Shown here piece after piece: positions 36,583 to 45,256 of a stretch of DNA of 64,000 nt (within the stretch, counting starts at the first letter, position 1; the number at the start of each line of letters is the position of its first letter). The position numbers and the translations under genes were made by a program. Under the pieces are notes generated by a model. The model was not told the origin of the DNA, did no database searches, and saw only the letters and a list, made by a program, of their open reading frames with translations. The stretch is from Thalassospira profundimaris (GTDB lineage Bacteria > Pseudomonadota > Alphaproteobacteria > Rhodospirillales > Thalassospiraceae): assembly GCF_003326755.1 (NCBI RefSeq), contig NZ_JPWH01000014.1:1-64000 (forward strand). Reading direction: 5' to 3'.

Positions 36583-37399
36583 AGCTGTGCCCTGCCCGCA
36601 ACCCTTCGCGCACGCGATGGGCCACTTCCAGAAATTCCGGGGTTTCGCGAATATCCAGGGTACGGTCCTTGGCGAAATCGGTTTCGATCACGTCAATAAT
36701 CCGCCCCGGCCGCGGCGACATCACCACAATTTTCGACGATAAAAACACCGCCTCGGGAATGGAATGGGTGACAAAGGCAACCGTTTTATTGGTCCGCGCC
36801 CATAATTTCAAAAGCTGTTCGTTCAAATGGTCGCGCACAATTTCGTCAAGCGCGCCAAACGGCTCGTCCATCAGCAACAAATCGGCATCGAAACTCAGCG
36901 CCCGCGCAATCGAGGCCCGCTGCTGCATCCCGCCCGAAAGCTGCCAGGGGAATTTCTTTTCAAACCCGTTTAATTCCACCAGTTTCAGGGCATCATGGGC
37001 GCGTTTTACCCGCTCTTCTTTGGAAATCTCCATAATCTCCAGCGGCAGGGTTACATTGCGCTCAATCGAGCGCCACGGCAAAAGGGCTGGCGCCTGAAAC
37101 ACATAGCCATAAGCCCGGTCTTCACGGGCCTGGCGCGGCGATACCCCATTGATCAAAATATCGCCCGCCGTGGCCCGTTCCAGATCGGCAATCACGCGCA
37201 ACAGCGTGGTTTTGCCACAGCCCGACGGACCAATGAAGGAAACGAAATCGCCGCGATTGATGGTTAAGTCCACATCGGACAGCGCATAGACCGGGCCATC
37301 GGCGGTTTGAAATGTCAGCGACATTTTCTGAATATCGACAACCACATCTTTGGATGCGGGCATCGGCGCCACATTATTGACGACTGCCTGTAACGTCAT
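36572..37399 (-). CDS. ABC transporter ATPase (pyrimidine-type importer)
   Basis: This 275-aa ATPase of the SsuB/TauB group has Walker A GPSGCGKTT, signature LSGGMQQR and Walker B LLLMDEPFGALD. It energises the two permeases. Start set at ATG 37399 with AGGGG upstream, not the open-frame start at 37447. A 165-bp gap separates it from the ureidopropionase gene, which runs in the same direction. Confidence 0.85.
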   Translation of the reverse strand: MTLQAVVNNVAPMPASKDVVVDIQKMSLTFQTADGPVYALSDVDLTINRGDFVSFIGPSGCGKTTLLRVIADLERATAGDILINGVSPRQAREDRAYGYVFQAPALLPWRSIERNVTLPLEIMEISKEERVKRAHDALKLVELNGFEKKFPWQLSGGMQQRASIARALSFDADLLLMDEPFGALDEIVRDHLNEQLLKLWARTNKTVAFVTHSIPEAVFLSSKIVVMSPRPGRIIDVIETDFAKDRTLDIRETPEFLEVAHRVREGLRAGHSYDD

Positions 37400-37564
37400 G
37401 GGTGTTCCCCTGATCGAATGTCTCTCAAAAACCTCCCTCAGGGACATTGCCCTGAACCCTGCCAGCTTGTTTTTTGGCTGCCCTGATGACGGGGTTAACG
37501 TCTTGGGGCTGTCGTGTGCTGGTCGGGGCAGTCGGGCGAACGTGTGGGCGTTCGCCTTTAAAGA

Positions 37565-38431
37565 TCAGTTACCGTCTGTCAGGCGGTCATAGGTGGATGG
37601 CCGACGGTCGCGGAAAAACTGCCAGTTATTGCGGGCTTCACGCACCAGCGCCATGTCCATGTCATGCACAATCAGCTCGTCCTGATCGCGCGAGGCTTCC
37701 TTTTCAATCACGCCACGCGGATTGACAAAATAACTTTGCCCGTAAAACTCGCCAATATCCCAGGGCTGTTCACGCCCGACCCGGTTGATCGCCCCGATAT
37801 AGCAGCCATTGGCAACGGCCGAGGCCGGTTGTTCCAGCTTCCAGATATATTCCGAAACCCCGGCCACCGTGGCCGACGGGTTAACGATATATTCCGCGCC
37901 ATTCAGGGCCAATGCACGCCAGCCTTCGGGGAAGTGGCGATCATAACAAATGTAAACGCCCAGTTTGCAATATTGCGTTTCAAAGACCGGCCAGTTGGAG
38001 GCACCCGGTTTGAAAAAGAATTTTTCCCAAAAACCGGCCACCTGGGGAATATGGGTTTTGCGATATTTCCCCAGATAGGTGCCATCGGCATCAATCACGG
38101 CGGCGGTATTATAATACACCCCCGTAATGTCTTCCTCATAGATCGGAACGACAATCACCATCTTGTGTTTGGCGGCTAGCTCACACATCAATTGTGTGGT
38201 CGGTCCATCGGGGATTTTCTCTGCCGCCGCGTACCATTTGGCATCCTGGCTCGGACAGAAATAGGGTTGGGTAAACACTTCCTGAAAACACAGGACCTGT
38301 ACGCCCTTTTTACCAGCTTCCTCGATATAAGGCAGATGCGCCTCGATCATGGCCTGGCGAATTTCTTCGGGTGACTGATCCGTGCTGCCCTTCAAGGACA
38401 TTTGAATCAGCCCGCCTCTCAGCATCGACAT
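37565..38431 (-). CDS. nitrilase-family N-carbamoyl-beta-alanine amidohydrolase
   Basis: This 288-aa carbon-nitrogen hydrolase has the catalytic triad visible: Glu in VLCFQEVFTQ, Lys in GKYRKTHIPQ, and Cys in VYICYDRHFPEGWR. It hydrolyses N-carbamoyl-beta-alanine (or the methylated analogue) to beta-alanine, CO2 and NH3, the third step of reductive pyrimidine breakdown. Closest in pattern to eukaryotic-type beta-ureidopropionase and N-carbamoylputrescine amidase. It heads the gene group that includes the importer and dihydropyrimidinase. Confidence 0.83.
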   Translation of the reverse strand: MSMLRGGLIQMSLKGSTDQSPEEIRQAMIEAHLPYIEEAGKKGVQVLCFQEVFTQPYFCPSQDAKWYAAAEKIPDGPTTQLMCELAAKHKMVIVVPIYEEDITGVYYNTAAVIDADGTYLGKYRKTHIPQVAGFWEKFFFKPGASNWPVFETQYCKLGVYICYDRHFPEGWRALALNGAEYIVNPSATVAGVSEYIWKLEQPASAVANGCYIGAINRVGREQPWDIGEFYGQSYFVNPRGVIEKEASRDQDELIVHDMDMALVREARNNWQFFRDRRPSTYDRLTDGN

Positions 38432-38502
38432 GCGAGATACCTCCTTGATAATGTATGCGTTCCTGCCGGTTTTTACCGATCTGGATGTGAACGCTTGTAT
38501 TG

Positions 38503-38538
38503 GTTTTCGCCCTCAAACGCCGTTAAGGGCGAAAACCG
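38503..38538 (-). other. stem-loop upstream of the ureidopropionase gene
   Basis: Perfect 12-bp arms (GGTTTTCGCCCT at 38503-38514, partner at 38527-38538) with a 12-base loop lie 72 bp before the gene. It could be a 5' leader structure or part of the end of the preceding mmsA transcript. Confidence 0.5.
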
Positions 38539-38573
38539 GTATATTTCAGCACCGAACCGCACATGGACCCGGC

Positions 38574-38611
38574 ACAAAATAAAGAGGCGCAGCCCGTATG
38601 GGGCCACGCCT
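38574..38611 (-). terminator. terminator of the aminotransferase-mmsA operon
   Basis: On the minus strand an 11-bp stem with two G-U pairs (38611-38601 with 38595-38585) and a 5-base loop is followed by CTTTATTTT, directly after the mmsA stop. Confidence 0.75.
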
Positions 38612-38616
38612 GCCTG

Positions 38617-40113
38617 TTACCCGTTGGACGGGAAGTTGAATTCCGCACCGGCGCGAATGCCTGTCGGCCAGCGCATGGTAACGGTTTTCAGCTTGGTATA
38701 GAAATGAACCGCTTCGGGGCCGTAAATTCCGTGTGATCCAAAAATCGACCGTTTCCAGCCACCAAAGCTGTGATAGCCGACCGGCACCGGAATGGGCACA
38801 TTCACACCGACCATACCCACCTGGATACGGTCAACAAAGTTGCGTGCCGCATCGCCATCACGGGTGAAAATCGCGGTACCATTGCCATATTCGTGCTTAT
38901 TGATCAGATCAACCGCCGTGTCATAGCTGTCCGCCCGCACAACCGACAGAACCGGGCCAAAAATCTCGTCGGTATAAATCGACATGTCCGGCGTCACACG
39001 GTCAAACAGCGACCCGCCAATGAAATAGCCGTTTTCATAGCCCTGCAGCTTAAAGCCACGGCCATCAACAACCAGTTCCGCCCCTTCCTTGACACCGGCA
39101 TCGATATAACCCAGCACCTTGTTCTTATGTGCTTCGGTAATCACCGGGCCCATTTCGGCATCCGTGTCGGTCGAGGGACCGATTTTAAGCGCCGCCACCT
39201 TCGGTGCCAGGGCCTTGACCAAACGGTCCGCCGTTTCTTCGCCCACCGGCACCGCAACCGAAACTGCCATGCAGCGTTCGCCCGCCGCACCATAGCCAGC
39301 GCCCATCAGGGCATCCACAGCCTGGTCAATATCGGCATCGGGCATGACGATCATGTGGTTTTTGGCACCACCCAGCGCCTGAACCCGTTTGCCGTTCGCC
39401 GTGCCGGTTTTATAAACATATTCGGCAATCGGGGTGGAGCCGACAAAGCTGATGGCCTGCACATCCGGGTGATGCAGCAAACCATCAACCGCAACCTTGT
39501 CCCCATGCAGAACGTTACAAACGCCCTTGGGCAGGCCTGCCTCATGCAGCAGTTCGACCACCAGATTGGCCGCCGACGGATCACGTTCTGATGGTTTCAG
39601 AACAAAGGTATTGCCGCACGCAATTGCCATCGGGATCATCCATAATGGCACCATTGTCGGGAAGTTGAACGGGGTAATCCCGGCCACAACACCCAGGGCA
39701 TGGCGATCAGCACAGGCATCGACCGCCGTTGCAACGTTGCGGCTGAAATCACCTTTCAGCAAATGCGGAATGCCACAGGCAAATTCCACCACTTCCAGCG
39801 CACGGGCCACTTCGCCCAGCGCATCGGGGTGGGTTTTGCCATGTTCGGCCGAAATGGTGCTGGCAATGTCATCGGCCCGTTTTTCCAGCAGGGCCTTATA
39901 GGCAAACATCACCTGGGCGCGTTTGGCCGGTGGTGTCGTCGACCAGCTTTCAAACGCGGCCTTGGCGGTGGCAACAACGGTGTTTACATCGGCTTCCGAT
40001 GCCAGCACCACTTCGCCAGTCTGCTCCCCGGTTGCCGGATTGAAGATGGCGCCAGTCCGTGTGCTCTGTGCGCTGGTATGTTCACCGCCAATGATGTGTT
40101 CAATACGTTTCAT
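38617..40113 (-). CDS. mmsA: methylmalonate-semialdehyde dehydrogenase (CoA-acylating)
   Basis: This 498-aa aldehyde dehydrogenase superfamily enzyme has the catalytic cysteine in AGYGAAGERCMAVSVAV, typical of MmsA, and the NAD-site segment ISFVGSTPIAEYVY. It converts malonate semialdehyde (from beta-alanine) or methylmalonate semialdehyde (from beta-aminoisobutyrate) to acetyl- or propionyl-CoA. It follows the omega-aminotransferase after 21 bp, forming the last two steps of pyrimidine catabolism. Confidence 0.9.
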   Translation of the reverse strand: MKRIEHIIGGEHTSAQSTRTGAIFNPATGEQTGEVVLASEADVNTVVATAKAAFESWSTTPPAKRAQVMFAYKALLEKRADDIASTISAEHGKTHPDALGEVARALEVVEFACGIPHLLKGDFSRNVATAVDACADRHALGVVAGITPFNFPTMVPLWMIPMAIACGNTFVLKPSERDPSAANLVVELLHEAGLPKGVCNVLHGDKVAVDGLLHHPDVQAISFVGSTPIAEYVYKTGTANGKRVQALGGAKNHMIVMPDADIDQAVDALMGAGYGAAGERCMAVSVAVPVGEETADRLVKALAPKVAALKIGPSTDTDAEMGPVITEAHKNKVLGYIDAGVKEGAELVVDGRGFKLQGYENGYFIGGSLFDRVTPDMSIYTDEIFGPVLSVVRADSYDTAVDLINKHEYGNGTAIFTRDGDAARNFVDRIQVGMVGVNVPIPVPVGYHSFGGWKRSIFGSHGIYGPEAVHFYTKLKTVTMRWPTGIRAGAEFNFPSNG

Positions 40114-40134
40114 AACTCTTCTTTCCGTGCAAAT

Positions 40135-41466
40135 TCAGTCAAGATTCTTCAGAACGTCACGCAGGGTGCCGAACAATTCATCGATATGGGATTTTTCAAT
40201 GATCAGGGGCGGCGACAGGGCAATGATATCGCCCGTCGTGCGGATCAGAATGCCCTTTTCAAACGCCTGCAAAAAGGCCGAAAATGCCCGCTTGGTCGGC
40301 ATGCCTTCAATGCTTTCAAGCTCGATCGCGCCAATCAGGCCCAGATTGCGAATATCCTTCACATGCGGCAAATCGGCCAGGCTGTGTACCGCATCTTCCC
40401 AATATTTGCCCAGTTCGGCCCCCCGGGTCATCAGGCCTTCTTCTTCATAAATCTCAAGCGTTGCCAGGCCCGCCGCACAGGACACCGGGTTGCCCGAATA
40501 GGTATAACCGTGGAAAAGCTCGATCATGTTTTCCGGGCCGGTCATGAAGGCATCATGAATGGCATCGGTGGCAAAAACCGCGCCCATCGGAATGGTGCCG
40601 TTGGTCAGGCCCTTGGCGGTTGTCACCATGTCGGGCTGCACACCAAAATAATCCACGGCAAACGGGGTGCCGATACGGCCAAAGCCGGTGATGACTTCAT
40701 CAAAAATCAGCAAAATGCCGTGTTTGGTGCAAATTTCGCGCAGACGTTTCAAATAACCCTGCGGCGGGATCAACACACCGGTCGACCCTGCCACCGGCTC
40801 GACAATCACGGCGGCGATGGTTGAGGGATCATGCAGGGCGCACAAACGCTCCAGGTCATCGGCCAGCCAGGCACCGTTTTCCGGCTCCCCACGAACAAAT
40901 TTGTTTTCTTCGGGCAAATGGGTATGGCGGATATGGTCCACACCGCCGAGCATGGTGCCAAATGTTTTGCGGTTGGTCGGAATACCACCAACCGAAATGC
41001 CGCCAAAATTCACCCCGTGATAGCCGCGTTCACGCCCGATCAGGCGGGTGCGCTGGCCCTCGCCCCGGGCGCGATGATAGGCGATGGCAATTTTAAGGGC
41101 GGTTTCAACCGATTCCGACCCGCTATTGGTATAGAATACATGGTTCAAATCACCAGGCATCAATTGCGCCAGGCGGGTCGCAAGTTCAAACGCCTTGGGA
41201 TGGCCCATCTGGAAGGCCGGGGCATAATCCAGCTCTTCAAGCTGGGCGCGGACGGCTTCGTTGATTTTCGGACGCTTGTGCCCGGCGTTACAGCACCAAA
41301 GCCCCGCCGTCCCGTCCAGGATCTGGCGATTGTCATCGGTGGTATAATACATGCCTTCGGCCGAAACCAGCATGCGTGGTGCCTGCTTGAACTGGCGATT
41401 GGCCGTAAACGGCATCCAGAACGCAGACAAATCATTGGGGCGGTTGTTTGAAGTGGCGGCAGTCAT
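40135..41466 (-). CDS. beta-alanine:pyruvate-type omega-aminotransferase
   Basis: This 443-aa class III PLP aminotransferase has an N-terminal FWMPFTANRQFKQAPR segment typical of beta-alanine:pyruvate transaminases. The PLP phosphate site is YTNSGSESVETALK, the PLP Asp lies in LLIFDEVITGFGRIG and the Schiff-base Lys in MVTTAKGLTNGTIPMG. It turns beta-alanine into malonate semialdehyde for MmsA. It is first in the two-gene operon, 430 bp from the divergent regulator gene. Confidence 0.88.
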   Translation of the reverse strand: MTAATSNNRPNDLSAFWMPFTANRQFKQAPRMLVSAEGMYYTTDDNRQILDGTAGLWCCNAGHKRPKINEAVRAQLEELDYAPAFQMGHPKAFELATRLAQLMPGDLNHVFYTNSGSESVETALKIAIAYHRARGEGQRTRLIGRERGYHGVNFGGISVGGIPTNRKTFGTMLGGVDHIRHTHLPEENKFVRGEPENGAWLADDLERLCALHDPSTIAAVIVEPVAGSTGVLIPPQGYLKRLREICTKHGILLIFDEVITGFGRIGTPFAVDYFGVQPDMVTTAKGLTNGTIPMGAVFATDAIHDAFMTGPENMIELFHGYTYSGNPVSCAAGLATLEIYEEEGLMTRGAELGKYWEDAVHSLADLPHVKDIRNLGLIGAIELESIEGMPTKRAFSAFLQAFEKGILIRTTGDIIALSPPLIIEKSHIDELFGTLRDVLKNLD

Positions 41467-41900
41467 TTTTATCAGGTCTCCCGAACCCGGTTTGACTCTT
41501 CTGGTAGCTTTCGCACCAGATCACGTCGTCGATCTTGGCTTATCCGGCGTAAAGGCAAACAGAAAGCCCATCTGCCAACCGGAATAGAGAATCACGTCGC
41601 ACATCGCATCGTCTGCGATACAGACACGAAAAACTACAGCACAATGGCCGTTTCTGTCAGTACCGATTTCGCACAACAAACCCGTACGAGCATGACATCG
41701 AAGCAATCCCTGTTTTGATTATTCTTTGCCGGTTCATTATCTCACCCTGCCTTCCCGATGCGCTTGCACCTTCAAGGCCCGATGGTAAAGTACCCGGCAA
41801 ATTTCAGCTTGATTTTTAGCTGTTAACACCGAGATTATTGTAACCTGACCAAACGGTCAAGATAAATACATATAAAGAAATGGGACAAGGGACAGGGGAT
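41467..41900 (+). promoter_or_regulatory. divergent control region with a RutR-like box
   Basis: About 430 bp between the aminotransferase and the TetR gene. A RutR-like palindrome lies at 41845-41860 (minus-strand reading TTGACCGTTTGGTCAG), close to the TetR start. I recognise no second box near the aminotransferase start and no gene in this stretch. Confidence 0.6.
41845..41860 (+). promoter_or_regulatory. RutR-like operator before the TetR gene
   Basis: A 16-bp near-palindrome (CTGACCAAACGGTCAA) resembles the RutR consensus TTGACCA-n2-TGGTCAA. It lies 40 bp before the regulator start, suggesting autoregulation. A similar box precedes the preT-preA operon. Confidence 0.7.
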
Positions 41901-42545
41901 ATGACCACCGCAACCGCCAAACCGGCCAATGGCGCACACAAGGCCGCCATCCGCCAGGAAAACGAAGTCCAGATTCTTGCCGCGGCCGAGCGCGTTTTTG
42001 CCGATTTCGGTTTCAAGGGGGCCACCACCGCCCGCATTGCCGAGGTCGCCAATGTCCCCAAGGCCAATGTCCATTATTACTTTGCCACCAAAGAGGCGCT
42101 TTATCGCCGCGTGATCGAAAATGTCTGCTCGCAATGGCTTGAAGCCGCCATGACATTTGAAAACACCACCGACCCCGCCACCATCCTGCGCGGCTATATC
42201 GAGGCGAAAATGGACCTCTCGCGCAGCACCCCCTATGGCTCGCGTGTCTGGGCCCATGAAATCGTCCGTGGGGCCAAATTCTCGTCCGATTATATCTCGA
42301 CCACGGTCAAGAACTGGCTTGATGGCCGGGTGCGCATCATCCGCCGCTGGATCGCGGAAGGCAAAATGGACAATGTCGAACCCTACAGCCTGATGTACAT
42401 GATCTTCGCCACCACCCAGCACTATGCCGACTTCGCAAGCCAGATCGAAATTTTCAATGACAACCAGCCGTTGAGTGATGCACAATTTGCGGAAGCCAAG
42501 GAGAATGTGGTACGGATTATTTTGAGGGGGGTTGGGTTATATTAA
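41901..42545 (+). CDS. rutR: TetR-family regulator, RutR-like
   Basis: This regulator of about 214 aa has an N-terminal TetR helix-turn-helix (TTARIAEVANVPKANVHYYFATKEALY) and a C-terminal ligand domain like RutR, which binds uracil and thymine. RutR controls pyrimidine use in Proteobacteria, which fits the surrounding genes and the RutR-like boxes. ATG 41901 has AGGGG upstream; ATG 41880 is a less supported alternative. The next gene downstream is the unrelated AT-rich reverse transcriptase. Confidence 0.8.
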   Translation: MTTATAKPANGAHKAAIRQENEVQILAAAERVFADFGFKGATTARIAEVANVPKANVHYYFATKEALYRRVIENVCSQWLEAAMTFENTTDPATILRGYIEAKMDLSRSTPYGSRVWAHEIVRGAKFSSDYISTTVKNWLDGRVRIIRRWIAEGKMDNVEPYSLMYMIFATTQHYADFASQIEIFNDNQPLSDAQFAEAKENVVRIILRGVGLY

Positions 42546-42663
42546 ATTATACTAGAATATGATATATTAAACCATACTCTCGCGCAGGATCTTCTTAAGG
42601 AAATACCACAGGGATTATTATATATTGAACGCAAAGCATCAAATCAAGAAAAGCGCGAAAACA

Positions 42664-44298
42664 ATGGATAATTTTACCTACAGAGAAGGTGAATTAGAAT
42701 CCGCCTTTGCTCTATCACTAAAGAATATTGTAAAATTTGGCGATACAGATATTTTCCCGTTTCCTTACGAAACACGCATGTTTGACGATATTTTTAGTGA
42801 TTTATTATTATCACTGGACGAAACACACAAAAAATTCGATGAGAGGATAAATGAAAGTCCACCCGTAAATATTAGCACATGTTCAAGCCTAGGATATAAT
42901 GCCTACAGGTGGGCCACACAAATTGATCCCTATTGGAACGCATATTTTCTTGGAGTTGTACTATCTGTTAGCAATAAAATTGAACACGCACGTGCGAATA
43001 ATAATTTTGTATACTCTTATAGATACGAACCTGATTTCGAGCAGGGATCTTTATTCAAAAAGGATATAAATTGGCGAAAATTTCAAGAAGACAGCCTGAA
43101 CTTCTCAAAAGAAAATGAATCAATAAAATATGTTGTAACTTGTGATATTGCAGATTTCTATACTCGCATATACCATCATCGTTTAGAGAACGCGTTAGAT
43201 CGCATTGATCCAAATAAAGAAACATCATCTAAAATCAAAAAATTAATTCAAACATTCTCAGGGACAAACTCATACGGACTACCAGTCGGGGGACCAGCCG
43301 CTCGCATCTTGGCCGAACTTTCACTAGATTCTCTAGATCATAGTCTGATAATAAACGGAATCAAATATAAAAGATATGTTGATGATTTTACAATTTTTTG
43401 CCACAACAAAGAAGAAGCTCACTCCATATTGACGACAATAAGCAGGAAACTAATGGAGAATGAAGGCCTAACACTGCAAAAACATAAAACAAATATTTTA
43501 TCAAAGGATGAGTTTATTTCATTAACCCAATCAAAATTATTTGGACTCGACGAAGATGAAGGATCACCGCAAAAAGCTAAGTTCATGAGTCTGCCGATCC
43601 GATTTGACCCGTACTCCCAAAATGCCACAGAAAAATACGAAGAAATCAAAGAATCATTAAAAGACTTCGATTTGTTAGGAATGCTTAGCAAAGAACTACA
43701 AAAATCTAAAATAAACCAACCATTTAGCAAACAACTAATCCGAGCCTTCTCAGCTACAGATGACAAAACCCTTTCCGACGCGTTCAATGTTATCTTTGAC
43801 GGAATATATGAACTCTATCCAATTTTTAGCACAATCATACAAGTTTCAACAGCTAACTGGCACCGGTTCGACACAAGAACAAAAAACAACATAAAGTCAA
43901 GTTTAATTGAATTAATAAAAAGCAAATCCTTTATATTAGAAACTGAAATAAACTTAGCGTATGTTGTTAAAATCTTTGCACGAGAAAATGACGTAGAAGC
44001 GCAGACAATACTAACAGAGATATATAAATCTCATACAGATAGCATACTGGTTACACTTGTCATCACACAAGCAATGACAAAATGGAAAACATATTATTGG
44101 CTCTCAGAACTACGTCGTCTATTTCCTACAATGAACCCGTGGCAGCGGAGACTTTTCATAGTATCTTCGTATTTATTGGGTGACGAGGGAAGACATTGGC
44201 GAGATCACAATAAAAAAAGATTTAACTTCATAGAGGAACTGTACAGAACGTGGGGAGTCACTAGAAAATCTCAAGAAAATCTGGAAGAAGCCCTATGA
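42664..44298 (+). CDS. reverse transcriptase, Abi/UG defence-type
   Basis: This reverse transcriptase is about 544 aa. Polymerase motif A is VTCDIADFYTRIYHHRL (Asp at about 161), motif B GLPVGGPAARILAEL, and motif C YVDD (about 238-241). The 'LAE' form of motif B and the long C-terminal helical region without maturase or thumb-X motifs resemble the Abi/'unknown group' RTs used in DRT phage defence, not group II introns or retrons. Exact group not assigned. The start is uncertain: ATG 42664 or an upstream TTG at 42625. Codon use is strikingly AT-rich against its neighbours. The stop overlaps the next gene (ATGA). Confidence 0.85.
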   Translation: MDNFTYREGELESAFALSLKNIVKFGDTDIFPFPYETRMFDDIFSDLLLSLDETHKKFDERINESPPVNISTCSSLGYNAYRWATQIDPYWNAYFLGVVLSVSNKIEHARANNNFVYSYRYEPDFEQGSLFKKDINWRKFQEDSLNFSKENESIKYVVTCDIADFYTRIYHHRLENALDRIDPNKETSSKIKKLIQTFSGTNSYGLPVGGPAARILAELSLDSLDHSLIINGIKYKRYVDDFTIFCHNKEEAHSILTTISRKLMENEGLTLQKHKTNILSKDEFISLTQSKLFGLDEDEGSPQKAKFMSLPIRFDPYSQNATEKYEEIKESLKDFDLLGMLSKELQKSKINQPFSKQLIRAFSATDDKTLSDAFNVIFDGIYELYPIFSTIIQVSTANWHRFDTRTKNNIKSSLIELIKSKSFILETEINLAYVVKIFARENDVEAQTILTEIYKSHTDSILVTLVITQAMTKWKTYYWLSELRRLFPTMNPWQRRLFIVSSYLLGDEGRHWRDHNKKRFNFIEELYRTWGVTRKSQENLEEAL

Positions 44299-45035
44299 TA
44301 TCAGAAACTACTCTAGCAAAGAAATACACTTCTTTTTGGAATGAAATCTTACCAAATCTAAAAAATTACATAAGAATCATAAATAATGGACTACTAAACA
44401 TAGAATACCCACCAATTCCAGAATCTGATAGGAAAAACAATATTGCATTAGTTAATGTAATATCATTTGAAATGCTACGTCACTGCTCAAAGGATGGGAA
44501 TTTGCCACGAGCATACTCAAATTTTACATTCTTTAACACCGAACAGTTCAATCAAATACTTCAAAAATCAATAACTTACTTAAGCAAATTTAAATATCAA
44601 GAAACTTGTACACTACCGCTGACACACATCGAAAAACTACAAATACATAAAATATTTTATATCACATACAAAAGATATTTCATCACCGATAAGAAATCGA
44701 TAATTGACCCAAAATTTGATGGATGTGGATTTGTAAACGAATCTTTTGGGGATATAATATCAAAAAAAACGCTCGTAGAAATAAAATCTGGTGAAAGAAG
44801 GTTTAGCTCCACTGATGCAAGACAAATGATCACCTACCTCACATTAAATAATTATTCCAAGAGTCCATATAAAATAGAAAGAATAGAACTATTTAACCCC
44901 AGAATGGGAATTTCTTTTACCGAAAACACAGAGGATTTCTGTAAAAACGTGAGCGCATTAAGCCCACAGGAACTTTACACAGAAGTACAAAAGTTCATTT
45001 CTGACAATAATTTCATCGAAATCTTTGATACTTGA
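44295..45035 (+). CDS. RecB-like PD-(D/E)XK nuclease, RT partner
   Basis: This 246-aa protein has a C-terminal nuclease-like core: Gly-Asp (about 152-153), then VEIKSG (Glu162-x-Lys164), then QMITY (Gln177-x3-Tyr181). This D...ExK...QxxxY order is that of RecB/Cas4-type PD-(D/E)XK nucleases. The N-terminal 130 residues look helical and unknown. It is translationally coupled to the reverse transcriptase by an ATGA overlap and shares its AT-rich composition, so the two form one functional unit. A defence effector that cleaves DNA is the natural inference; no activity is shown. Confidence 0.7.
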   Translation: MISETTLAKKYTSFWNEILPNLKNYIRIINNGLLNIEYPPIPESDRKNNIALVNVISFEMLRHCSKDGNLPRAYSNFTFFNTEQFNQILQKSITYLSKFKYQETCTLPLTHIEKLQIHKIFYITYKRYFITDKKSIIDPKFDGCGFVNESFGDIISKKTLVEIKSGERRFSSTDARQMITYLTLNNYSKSPYKIERIELFNPRMGISFTENTEDFCKNVSALSPQELYTEVQKFISDNNFIEIFDT

Positions 45036-45256
45036 AATAAAAAGCCATTAGAACGATGCAGAAAAAATATTTACATACATTTTATTTTTCCCCACCAAAA
45101 ATATTAATTTCCTCAAATACAATATCCAAAATTTAAATCACTATAAAAACTCATATTTAGGGAAAAATCAATCCGATCCTCCTTTTGCATAGTTGTTCTG
45201 CCAAAAATCGTAACAATCTGAAATAAAGAACTTCAGATTGCGCGGGTAAGGACTGC
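45036..45256 (+). other. AT-rich gap with a hairpin
   Basis: About 220 bp of very AT-rich sequence after the nuclease. A perfect 9-bp stem-loop (45214-45222 with 45232-45240) lies just before the ribosome binding site of the next gene. It may be a leader structure or a terminator of the RT unit. An RT-associated non-coding RNA here or in the short upstream gap cannot be excluded. Confidence 0.45.

Noticed and set aside
42664-44298. Group II intron maturase or retron reverse transcriptase
   Set aside because: No maturase or HNH domain, no intron RNA domains or msr/msd-like inverted repeats were seen nearby, and the motif C context (RYVDDF) and helical C-terminus fit the Abi/UG type.
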